Shown here: positions 29,051 through 36,996 of the stretch, piece by piece
Numbering within the stretch: position 1 is the first letter of the stretch
How the letters are laid out: every line of letters begins with the position of its first letter
The notes under the pieces: model-generated
Databases searched by the model: none
What the model was told of the DNA's origin: nothing
The model's input: only the letters and a program-made list of their open reading frames with translations
Made by a program: the position numbers and the translations under genes
Assembly (NCBI RefSeq): GCF_900188025.1
Contig: NZ_FZNO01000008.1
Span: 62,001 to 126,000 of the forward strand
Length of the DNA: 64,000 nt
Source of the DNA: Blastococcus mobilis
GTDB taxonomy: Bacteria > Actinomycetota > Actinomycetes > Mycobacteriales > Geodermatophilaceae
Direction of reading: 5' to 3'

Positions 29051-29109
29051 GAAGGACCCCCTCGCCCCCCACTCTTCGCACGCTCAGGGCGGGCCCCTGC
29101 GAGGGGGCC
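29051..29109 (+). repeat. Family B intergenic repeat, copy 5
   Basis: It begins GAAGGACCCCCTCGCCCCCC and ends CCTGCGAGGGGGCC, with CTTCGCACGCTCAGGGCGGG between. GGACCCCCTCG pairs with CGAGGGGGCC. It lies between the convergent groES-like and marR stops and is close to the family consensus. Confidence 0.85.
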
Positions 29110-29115
29110 GCACGG

Positions 29116-29583
29116 TCACGGGGCGCCGCGGGAGTGGCGCATGATCACCCCGGTCATGTCCTCGAGCCACCGCCGGACGAGGGCCAGCTCCTCCTCCGTG
29201 TAGTCCTCCATCGCGGCCGAGAGGTCCCGCGCCAGACCGCCGAAGTGCTCGGCGCCGGCCGCCATCGCCGAATCGGACAGCTCCAGGCCGACGCGGCGCC
29301 GGTCCTCGGGGTCGCGCACCCGCCGCACGTGGCCGACCTTCTCCAGCCGGTCGACCAGTGCGGTGACCGAGGCCGAGCGCAGGTCGACGGCCTCCCCCAG
29401 CCGGCCGGCCGTGAGCGCCTCCCCGCGGCGAGCGGCGTCCATGATCGCCACGAGCGCCCGCACGTCGGTGCGGTTGAGGCCGTGCAGTTCGGCGAATCGC
29501 TGGCCGACTGCATCCAGTTCGACGTTGAGCCGGCGAAGGAGGAGTGCGATCTCCTGACGCGCGGCGGCGGCATCCCGATCCAA
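29116..29583 (-). CDS. MarR-family transcriptional regulator
   Basis: This 155-residue winged-helix regulator has the MarR DNA-binding core (LGEAVDLRSASVTALVDRLE, then VRDPEDRRRVGLELS) and helices for dimerisation at both ends. It is divergent from a large MmpL transporter gene over 81 bp that contain a perfect palindrome, so it most likely represses the transporter and itself. The inducing ligand is unknown. Confidence 0.9.
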   Translation of the reverse strand: MDRDAAAARQEIALLLRRLNVELDAVGQRFAELHGLNRTDVRALVAIMDAARRGEALTAGRLGEAVDLRSASVTALVDRLEKVGHVRRVRDPEDRRRVGLELSDSAMAAGAEHFGGLARDLSAAMEDYTEEELALVRRWLEDMTGVIMRHSRGAP

Positions 29584-29626
29584 CCCGCACCTCCGTCCCT
29601 CGCGCCGGGCCCGGCCACCCGTTAAT

Positions 29627-29643
29627 ATCTCGACGATCGAGAT
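29627..29643. promoter_or_regulatory. Palindromic operator in marR/mmpL divergent promoter
   Basis: ATCTCGA-CGA-TCGAGAT is a perfect 7-bp inverted repeat with a 3-bp spacer, set in a short AT-rich pocket (GTTAATATCT and GATTATCGAC around it). It is centred 30 bp before the mmpL start and 52 bp before the marR start, the size expected for a MarR dimer. Confidence 0.65.
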
Positions 29644-29664
29644 TATCGACCATCAAGGGACAGC

Positions 29665-31788
29665 ATGCCTCGCCGTCGCTCCCTCCGCTGGCTCCTCCCT
29701 CTCGTCGTCCTCCTGGTGTGGCTGGTCGGCGCGGGACCACTCACCGTCCTCGGCGCCAAGCTGACCGGTCTGCAGGAAAACGACGTCGCGGCGTTCCTCC
29801 CGGACAGCGCGGAGTCCACCCGCGTGCAGCAACTCCAGGGCAGCTTCCGACCCGAGGAGTCGATCCCGGCGGTGCTCCTGTGGGAGAACACGGACGGCGT
29901 GGACGAGGCCACCCTCGCCGAGATCGGCGACCGCGTCGCCGCGGCCGAGCGGGTCGCCGAGGAGGCGGACGCCCTCGTGGGCCGGGCGTCCCCACCCATC
30001 CCCTCCGACGACGGGCAGGCCGTCCAGGCGCTCCTCCCGCTGAGCCCGGACCTGGGCGACGAGATCGTCACCGTGGTGGAGGACCTCCGGGCGGCGATCG
30101 AGGTCGAGGGCACGGACGCCTTCGTCACCGGCCCCGCGGGCATCTTCGCCGACTTCGCCAACGGATTCTCCGGGATCGATGGGCTCCTGCTGCTCGCCGC
30201 CTTCGGCGTCGTGCTGCTCATCCTGCTGATCGTCTACCGCAGCCCGATCCTGCCCCTGCTGGTCATCGGGACGGCGGGGCTGGCGCTCACCGCGGCCAAC
30301 GCGGTCGCCTATCTGCTCGCCGACGCCGGCGCCATCACCGTCAACGGCCAGAGCCAGGGCATCGCGGCCATCCTCGTCGTGGGCGCGGCCACCGACTACG
30401 GCCTGCTCCTCGTGGCCCGGTTCCGCGAGGAGCTGCGCCGCGAGGCGTCGAAGTACACCGCCATGCGGATCGCGCTCCGCCAGTCGTGGGAGCCGATCGT
30501 CGCCTCGGGCGCCACCGTCGTGCTCGGCGTCCTCTGCCTGCTGTTGTCCGACCTGGGCTCCAACCGCGGCCTGGGCCCGATCTCCGCGGTCAGCGTCACC
30601 CTCGCCGTCGTCGCCGCGCTCACGTTCCTGCCGGCGGCGCTGACCCTGCTCGGCCGCGCCGCCTTCTGGCCCTTCCGCCCGAAGTACGGCGTCGAGCCGG
30701 CGGAGGGACGCGGCTGGCAGCGGGTTGCCCGCCTGGTCGGCCGCCGGCCCCGCCGCGTGCTCGCGATCAGCGTCCTCGCCTTGATCGCCGCCGCCGTCTT
30801 CGCCCCCACCTACGACGCCGACGGCATCGCGTTCTCCGAGGCGATCCAGGGCGAGTCCGACGGCGTCGCGGGACAGGCGGCCCTGGGCCGCCACTTCGAG
30901 GCCGGCGTCGCCAGCCCGGCGGTCATCGTGACGCCGGAGGCGACCTGGCCGGCCGTCGCAGAGGCGGCGGAGGCGACCGACGGCGTCGCGTCGGTGACCC
31001 CGTTCACCGGCGAGGGCCCGCCGGTGCCGGGTGCCGGCCCGGTCGTCGTGGACGGACAGGTCCGCCTGGACGCCACCCTCGACGTCGCACCGGACAGCGT
31101 CGCGGCCATCGAGACGGTGAAGACCCTCCGGACGACGCTCGACCGGGCGGACCCGTCGGCGCTGGTCGGCGGCGAGACGGCGAACAACCTCGACGCCCGC
31201 GAGAGCGCGGCGCGCGACCTGCGGGTCATCGTCCCGGCGGTGCTCCTGGTGATCACGATCGTGCTCGCCGTCCTGCTGCGGTCCCTGGTCGCTCCGCTGC
31301 TGCTGGTCGCCACGGTCGTGCTCAGCGTCGGCGCCACGGTGGGGGTGGCCGCCCTGCTGTTCGACGGGGTCTTCGACTTCCCGGGCAGCGACCCCGGCAT
31401 CCTGCTGATCGGGTTCGTGTTCCTCGTCGCCCTCGGGATCGACTACAACATCTTCCTGATGACGCGGGCCCGCGAGGAGTCCCAGCAGCACGGCGCGAAG
31501 GCCGGCGTCCTCCGCGCGCTCGCCGTGACCGGCGGGGTGATCACGTCGGCGGGGATGGTGCTGGCCGCCACCTTCGGCGCCCTGTCCGTCCTGCCGCTGC
31601 TGTTCCTGGTCCAGCTGTCGTTCCTGGTGGGCTTCGGCGTCCTGCTCGACACCTTCGTCGTCCGGTCGTTGGTCGTGCCGGCCGCCGTCGCGATCATCGG
31701 CGACCGGGTCTGGTGGCCCAGCAGGATGGCCCGCCGCCCAGCGCCCGAGCCGGAGCCCACCCTCGAGCGCCAGGCGGCACGGGCCTGA
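29665..31788 (+). CDS. MMPL/RND-family membrane transporter
   Basis: This 707-residue protein has two tandem halves of the MmpL fold: one N-terminal helix (about 8-30), a periplasmic loop (about 35-170), five helices (about 170-335), a second helix (about 365-390), a second loop (about 390-515) and five more helices (about 515-690). The membrane motif GAATDYGLLLVARFREE and its second-half equivalent GIDYNIFLMTRAREE hold the proton-relay Asp-Tyr pairs. MmpL proteins export lipids or drugs by proton antiport. The upstream MarR gene and operator suggest inducible efflux. Confidence 0.92.
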   Translation: MPRRRSLRWLLPLVVLLVWLVGAGPLTVLGAKLTGLQENDVAAFLPDSAESTRVQQLQGSFRPEESIPAVLLWENTDGVDEATLAEIGDRVAAAERVAEEADALVGRASPPIPSDDGQAVQALLPLSPDLGDEIVTVVEDLRAAIEVEGTDAFVTGPAGIFADFANGFSGIDGLLLLAAFGVVLLILLIVYRSPILPLLVIGTAGLALTAANAVAYLLADAGAITVNGQSQGIAAILVVGAATDYGLLLVARFREELRREASKYTAMRIALRQSWEPIVASGATVVLGVLCLLLSDLGSNRGLGPISAVSVTLAVVAALTFLPAALTLLGRAAFWPFRPKYGVEPAEGRGWQRVARLVGRRPRRVLAISVLALIAAAVFAPTYDADGIAFSEAIQGESDGVAGQAALGRHFEAGVASPAVIVTPEATWPAVAEAAEATDGVASVTPFTGEGPPVPGAGPVVVDGQVRLDATLDVAPDSVAAIETVKTLRTTLDRADPSALVGGETANNLDARESAARDLRVIVPAVLLVITIVLAVLLRSLVAPLLLVATVVLSVGATVGVAALLFDGVFDFPGSDPGILLIGFVFLVALGIDYNIFLMTRAREESQQHGAKAGVLRALAVTGGVITSAGMVLAATFGALSVLPLLFLVQLSFLVGFGVLLDTFVVRSLVVPAAVAIIGDRVWWPSRMARRPAPEPEPTLERQAARA

Positions 31789-31812
31789 CCTGAAGCTCGC
31801 GCCACCGCCGCT

Positions 31813-31831
31813 GTTGTCGAAGACCGACAAC
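31813..31831. promoter_or_regulatory. Inverted repeat upstream of the catabolic operon
   Basis: GTTGTCG-AAGAC-CGACAAC is a perfect 7-bp inverted repeat, 95 bp upstream of the amidohydrolase start and 25 bp after the mmpL stop. It may be an operator for the downstream operon (a PucR gene is nearby) or a short terminator for mmpL. Confidence 0.4.
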
Positions 31832-31925
31832 AACGACGCCACGGACGATGCGGCGCAGCCAATGACCGCTTCCGTGATGACTGCCACAGTCCTGCCATGC
31901 ATCCGACAGGGACACGGGGCAGCCA

Positions 31926-32984
31926 GTGACCGGTGCGCTGATCGACGTACACAGCCATGTGTATCCGCCCTCGCTCGTCGACTACTTGCGAGGACGCGCC
32001 GAAGCACCCTTCATCCGAGATCTGGAGGGCGGGCCCCGGTTCTGCCTGTTCCCCGGTGACCGCGGCGTTCCGGTCACCGCTGAATTCACTCACCTCGACG
32101 CGAAGCTCGCGTTCATGTCCGACGCCGGTATCACGCACTCGGTCGTCTCACCGGGGAACCCCTGGCTCGACCTACTCCCCGGCGCCGAGAGCATCTCGCT
32201 AGCCGGCGCCGTCAATGCCGAACTCGCCGAGATGGCGGATCAGGCGCCCGACCGGATCTGGGCGATGGGCCTGCTGCCCAACGACACGGTGAGCAGCGCG
32301 ATCGAGACGCTGGAGGAGCTCGCGGAGCAACCGTCGATGGTCGGCGTGATGGTGGGCACCCGAGTCTGCCGGTCACCGCTCGACGCCCCCGAACTGGAGG
32401 GCCTGTGGGCGGCCGCCGCATCGGCAGGCCTGCCGATCTTCGTGCATCCGGCAGCTGGCCTGGCGCCGGAAGCGACCCGTGGGTTCGGGCAGGCGCTGAC
32501 CCTGGCACTGGCCTTCCCGTTCGAGACCACGGTGGCTGTCGCCCGATTGGTTCTGGCGGGCACCTTCGAGCGCCATCCCGACCTGCGGGTCGTCGCCGCC
32601 CACGGCGGGGGGGTGCTGCCGGCCCTGGCCGGTCGGCTGAAGCGAGCCCTCGAGGTGGAGCCATCCGCCGATCAGGCATCGGTGCGGAGCATGCCCGAGC
32701 GCGCACCCGGCTTGTACGTCGACTCCATCTTGTTCTCACCTTCGGCGCTGCGGTTGTGCGCCGACGTCCTCGGGACCGATCGGGTCCTCTTCGGCACCGA
32801 CCACCCCTTCCCGATCGCGGACGCCCGTGGTGCCGCCATCGACCTCGCCGACGCCGTACAGGGCGAGGACTACGAGCGGATCGCCTGCCGCAACGCCATC
32901 GAGCTGTTCGGGTTGCCACTCGAACAGCCGACGGATCTGGAACGCACCTCCGCAGTCGCCATCACCAGAGGAGACCGGGCATGA
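31926..32984 (+). CDS. Amidohydrolase-2 family metal-dependent hydrolase/decarboxylase
   Basis: This 352-residue TIM barrel is of the ACMSD/gamma-resorcylate-decarboxylase type (PF04909). It has the N-terminal metal motif DVHSHVYP, a HPAAG His, AAHGGG and the C-terminal FGTDHPFP Asp. Members decarboxylate or hydrolyse aromatic and heterocyclic ring-fission products. The GTG at 31926 is taken as start. Codon third positions are less uniformly G/C than in neighbouring housekeeping genes, and the gene opens the 32-42 kb accessory block. It overlaps the permease start (ATGA). Confidence 0.85.
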   Translation: MTGALIDVHSHVYPPSLVDYLRGRAEAPFIRDLEGGPRFCLFPGDRGVPVTAEFTHLDAKLAFMSDAGITHSVVSPGNPWLDLLPGAESISLAGAVNAELAEMADQAPDRIWAMGLLPNDTVSSAIETLEELAEQPSMVGVMVGTRVCRSPLDAPELEGLWAAAASAGLPIFVHPAAGLAPEATRGFGQALTLALAFPFETTVAVARLVLAGTFERHPDLRVVAAHGGGVLPALAGRLKRALEVEPSADQASVRSMPERAPGLYVDSILFSPSALRLCADVLGTDRVLFGTDHPFPIADARGAAIDLADAVQGEDYERIACRNAIELFGLPLEQPTDLERTSAVAITRGDRA

Positions 32985-34546
32985 GCAGGAAGCAGGGGCG
33001 AGACAAGACGCCGCCGAAGCGGCCGGTGGCGGCCGCGGCGAGCGCCGGGTCTACCGGCAACGGCCACGGGCCGACACCGAACACCGGCGACGAGAACGTC
33101 GCCATCCTGTACGACCTCGACGACCGGCCCTCCCCGCCGAAGATGATCCTGTTCGGCTTCCAGCACGTGATCGTGGCGTTCGCCGCGATGATCGGTGTCC
33201 CGCTCACATTCGCGGCGGCCGTGGGGCTGGAGCCCGGCGAGGAGCGCGTCCTCGTATCCGGCGTGCTCATCGCCGCGGGCATCGCGACCATCGTGCAATC
33301 GCTGGGCATCGGGCCGCTCGGCGCGCGGCTGCCGATCGTCAACGCCGCCACTTTCAAATTCATCGGCCCAATGCTGGTCGCCTACAAGGCCGGCGGGTTC
33401 CCCGCGCTGTACGGCGCGGCCCTCATCAGCGGCCTCATCACCTCGATCCTCGGATTCTTCGCCGGTGCACTCCGGCGGCTGTTCACCCCCTTCCTGATCG
33501 GCTGCTTCCTCGTCGTCATCGGGATCAGCCTGATGCCGATCGGACTCCGGAACTTCCTGTCCGTCGGCAAGCCGTACGAGGGTTCCGGCACGGCACTGCT
33601 GGTCGGCGTGGTCACCCTGGTGGTGATCGCCGTGCTCGGCTGCCTGGCCTCCAAGCTGTTTAGACCGGTGTCGGTCCTGCTCGGCTTCGCCGTCGGGTAC
33701 GTGCTCGCGGCGATCGTCGGGCTGATCAACTTCGACGGCGTCCGGGACGCTCCCTGGTTCGGCTTCGTCACGCCCTTCGAGCTGGGCACCCCGTCGTGGC
33801 CCGGTGTGGCCGTGGTGGTCGCGATGACCGTCGTCTACCTCGCCACCTTCATCGAGACCCTGGGCGACTCAACCGCTGTAGCCACGATCCTCAACCGGCG
33901 CCCCACGTCCCGGCAGCTGCGCGGCGCCCTCATCGTCGACGGGCTGGGCGGTCCGCTCGCCGGTGTCACCAGCGGCCTGCCGATGACGACCTACGGCCAG
34001 AACGTGGGCCTGATCCGGCTCACCGGCATCGGCAGCCGATACGCCGTCGCGACCGGCGGGGCCGTCATGGTCCTCTTCGGCCTCGTCCCGAAGTTCGCTG
34101 CGCTGGTCGCCGCGATGCCGGCGCCAGTGCTGGGCGCCGGGCTGATCATGACATTCGGGATGATCGCCAGCGAGGGCGTCCGGCGGCTGGCCGGCAGCAT
34201 GGCCACCCCCCGCAACGCCGCCGTCCTCACCCTCGGTCTCGCCCCCGCAGTGGGCCTGCACGCGATCGCGCCGGAGCTGCTGCAGCAGCTCCCCGAGGTC
34301 ATCCGGCCGCTGCTGTCGGACCCGATGGTGGCCGGCTTGCTGATGGTCCTCGTCTCGCAGTTCGTCCTGCCGGGCCGCCAGCGCGAGCCAGGGGACGTGG
34401 AGCCGCAGCCGACGGCGCCGTCGCCAGCCGCCGACGTACCTGACACGGCCGCCGACCGATCCCACCCGGCCACCGACGGGCCGGACACGGGCGGCGGCGG
34501 GTCCCGCGCGGGGGCTGGGGAGGCGGCCGCTGGCGAGCAGAGGTGA
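32981..34546 (+). CDS. NCS2-family nucleobase permease
   Basis: This 521-residue membrane protein has about 12-14 hydrophobic segments between residues 45 and 460. The NCS2 signatures are present: FGFQHVIVAF near the start, ATFIETLGDSTA (substrate-binding Glu region) and TTYGQNVGLIRLTGIGSR. It should import xanthine, uracil, urate or a related heterocycle by proton symport. The N-terminal 40 and C-terminal 60 residues are charged, low-complexity tails. It is coupled by 4-bp overlaps to genes on both sides. Confidence 0.9.
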   Translation: MSRKQGRDKTPPKRPVAAAASAGSTGNGHGPTPNTGDENVAILYDLDDRPSPPKMILFGFQHVIVAFAAMIGVPLTFAAAVGLEPGEERVLVSGVLIAAGIATIVQSLGIGPLGARLPIVNAATFKFIGPMLVAYKAGGFPALYGAALISGLITSILGFFAGALRRLFTPFLIGCFLVVIGISLMPIGLRNFLSVGKPYEGSGTALLVGVVTLVVIAVLGCLASKLFRPVSVLLGFAVGYVLAAIVGLINFDGVRDAPWFGFVTPFELGTPSWPGVAVVVAMTVVYLATFIETLGDSTAVATILNRRPTSRQLRGALIVDGLGGPLAGVTSGLPMTTYGQNVGLIRLTGIGSRYAVATGGAVMVLFGLVPKFAALVAAMPAPVLGAGLIMTFGMIASEGVRRLAGSMATPRNAAVLTLGLAPAVGLHAIAPELLQQLPEVIRPLLSDPMVAGLLMVLVSQFVLPGRQREPGDVEPQPTAPSPAADVPDTAADRSHPATDGPDTGGGGSRAGAGEAAAGEQR

Positions 34547-36948
34547 TCGCGGTGCTGGGTTCCGCAGTCACCCGCGTCGAGGACCGGCGCCTGGTCACGG
34601 GGCAGGGCCGGTTCCTCGACGACCTGGGCGCCGACGCACTGGCCGCCGCCTTCGTGCGGAGCCCGCACGCACATGCCCTGGTCCTCGACGTCGACGCCTC
34701 CGACTCCGTCGACGTCGAGGGCCTGGTCGCCGTCTACACGTGGGAGGACCTCCCGGGGCGGGCCGCTCAGCCGATCCCGGTGAGCCTGCCTCATCCCGGA
34801 CTGATCGCTCCCCGAACCGGCTACGCGCTGGCGAACGGCGAGGTGAACCACCTGGGCGAGCCGGTCGTCATGGTGGTGGCCCGCGACCGGTACATCGCCG
34901 AGGACGCCGCCGAGCGGATCCGCGTGACCTACGAGCCGCTGGCCCCGGTGGTGGGGATCGAAGCGGCCCGGCACGCGGAGACGCGGGTGCACGACGACGT
35001 CCCCGACAACGTCGCGGGCGTGATCCGCCAGGAGTGCGGGGACGTCGACGCGGCGCTCGCCGCGGCCCCCCACGTCCTGGACCTCAACCTGGACATCGAG
35101 CGGAGCATGGCAGCGCCGCTGGAGGGACGGGGGGTCCTCGCCCGGGTCGGTGAGGACGGCCGGCTGGTCATCCACACATCGACCCAGGTGCCGCACGCCG
35201 TCCGCGCCGTGGTGGCGCACCTACTGGGCCTGGCCGACGCCGACGTCGACGTCGTCACCCCCGACATCGGCGGCGCCTTCGGGCTCAAGGGCGTACGGCC
35301 GTGGCCGGAGGAGATTCTCGTCCCGCTGGCCGCGCGCCTGCTGCGGCAGCCGGTCAAGTGGGTGGAGGACCGCCGCGAGAACTTCATCGCCAGCGCGCAG
35401 GAACGCGCGCAGCGGCAGCACGTGCGCGTCGGTTTCGACGACACCGGGCGGGTGCTCGGCTATGACATCGACATCTGCCACGACATCGGCGCGTACTCCC
35501 AGTACGGGCTCGTCGTCTCGCAGAACACCTCCTCGCACCTGCTGGGGCCCTACGCCGTGCCCGCCAAGCGGGCCACCGTCACCGCGCTCTACACCAACCT
35601 CGTCATGGTGGCGCCCTACCGGGGAGCCGGACGGCCCGAGGCAGTCTTCGCGGTGGAGCGGATGATGGACCGGGTCGCCGACCACCTGGGCATGGACCGG
35701 GCCGCAGTGCGCGAGGTCAATCTCATCCCCACCGACCAGCTGCCCTACGGCCACGGGTTCCGCGGCCAGGACGGCCGCGAGGTCGTCTACGACTCCGGTG
35801 ACTACGCCGGGGCGCTGAAGGCACTCAAGGATCTGGTCGACTGGGATGACTTCGAGGGCCTTCGCGCCGCGGCCCGCCGCGAGGGGCGCACCGTCGGCAT
35901 CGGCCTGGCCGCGTACGTGGAGAACACAGGGCTGGGGCCGTACGAGGGGGCGCGGGTGCACCTCGCCCCCAACGGTCGCGTCTCGGTGGCTACCGGCATC
36001 ACCAGCCAGGGCCAGGGGCACGAGACCGTGCTGGCCCAGGTGGTGGCGTCCGAGCTCGGCGTAGCCCTGGGGGACGTCGATGTCACCACCGGGGACACCC
36101 GGGGCATTCGGTACGGCGTCGGCACCTACGCCTCGCGGGGCGCGGTGGTGGCGGGGAGCGCGGTCGCCCGGGCGGCCCGGAAGATCAAGGAACGAGCACT
36201 CCAGCTCGCCGCCGATGCCCTGGAGGCCGACCCGGACGACCTCGAGCTCGTCGACGGCGTGGTCCGGGTGAAGGGCACCCCCTCTGTGGCGCTGCCGCTC
36301 CGGACGGTCGCCGCGCTGTCTAATCCCCTGCGGTACTCCTTCGACGAGGAGGCCCGGAACGCGTCCCGGTTCGCGCGAGCTCTCGCCGAGGACCAGCCAC
36401 CGCTGGCCGACGAGGCCGCGCCGGGCCTGGAGAGCCTCGCCTTCCACTCGCCGGTCCGCTCGACCTTCGCCAACGGAATCCACGCCGTGGTGGTGGAGAC
36501 CGATCCGCGGACGGCGGAGATCCGGATCCTCCGGTACTGCGTGGTCCACGACTGCGGTCGAGTCATCAACCCGCTCATCGTCGAGGGACAGATCCACGGA
36601 GGCGTCGCGCAGGGCGTGGGCGGCTCCCTCTACGAGCGCATGGCCTACGACCAGGACGGGCAGCTGCTCAACGCCTCGTTCATGGACTTCCTCATGCCCT
36701 ACGCGACCGAGGTGCCGCCGCACATCGAGATCGACCACCTGGAGAGCCCCTCGCCGCTCAACCCGCTCGGCGTCAAGGGCGCCGGTGAGGCCGGCGTGAT
36801 CCCGGCGGCGGCCGCTATCGCCAGCGCGATAGAGGACGCCGAGGGCTTCCGCATCGAGGCGATGCCGTTGAGTCCGGACGGGCTGTTCCGCCTGCGTCAG
36901 CTATTCGCAGCGGGCGAGATCGAGCCCCTGCGCCGGGAGCGGCGGTAA
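34543..36948 (+). CDS. Molybdenum hydroxylase large (Mo-cofactor) subunit, xanthine dehydrogenase family
   Basis: This 801-residue protein binds the Mo-pterin cofactor and hydroxylates N-heterocycles or aldehydes. It starts VIAVLGSAVTRVEDRRLVTG, typical of CoxL-like subunits. APYRGAGRPEAVF at 357-369 corresponds to the active-site loop of form II enzymes, so it is not a true CO dehydrogenase (which has AYRCSFR). GAGEAG carries the catalytic Glu749. The GTG at 34543 overlaps the permease stop. Genes for the [2Fe-2S] and FAD subunits normally flank this gene but neither is present in the window. Confidence 0.92.
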   Translation: MIAVLGSAVTRVEDRRLVTGQGRFLDDLGADALAAAFVRSPHAHALVLDVDASDSVDVEGLVAVYTWEDLPGRAAQPIPVSLPHPGLIAPRTGYALANGEVNHLGEPVVMVVARDRYIAEDAAERIRVTYEPLAPVVGIEAARHAETRVHDDVPDNVAGVIRQECGDVDAALAAAPHVLDLNLDIERSMAAPLEGRGVLARVGEDGRLVIHTSTQVPHAVRAVVAHLLGLADADVDVVTPDIGGAFGLKGVRPWPEEILVPLAARLLRQPVKWVEDRRENFIASAQERAQRQHVRVGFDDTGRVLGYDIDICHDIGAYSQYGLVVSQNTSSHLLGPYAVPAKRATVTALYTNLVMVAPYRGAGRPEAVFAVERMMDRVADHLGMDRAAVREVNLIPTDQLPYGHGFRGQDGREVVYDSGDYAGALKALKDLVDWDDFEGLRAAARREGRTVGIGLAAYVENTGLGPYEGARVHLAPNGRVSVATGITSQGQGHETVLAQVVASELGVALGDVDVTTGDTRGIRYGVGTYASRGAVVAGSAVARAARKIKERALQLAADALEADPDDLELVDGVVRVKGTPSVALPLRTVAALSNPLRYSFDEEARNASRFARALAEDQPPLADEAAPGLESLAFHSPVRSTFANGIHAVVVETDPRTAEIRILRYCVVHDCGRVINPLIVEGQIHGGVAQGVGGSLYERMAYDQDGQLLNASFMDFLMPYATEVPPHIEIDHLESPSPLNPLGVKGAGEAGVIPAAAAIASAIEDAEGFRIEAMPLSPDGLFRLRQLFAAGEIEPLRRERR

Positions 36949-36996
36949 CGCGGGGAAGATGACCGCCGAGCGGCGCGGTCACGGGCGGGAGACTCG

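Noticed and set aside
34543-36948. Aerobic carbon monoxide dehydrogenase large subunit (coxL form I)
   Set aside because: The active-site loop reads PYRGAGR and not AYRCSFR, so the CO-oxidising Cys is absent.
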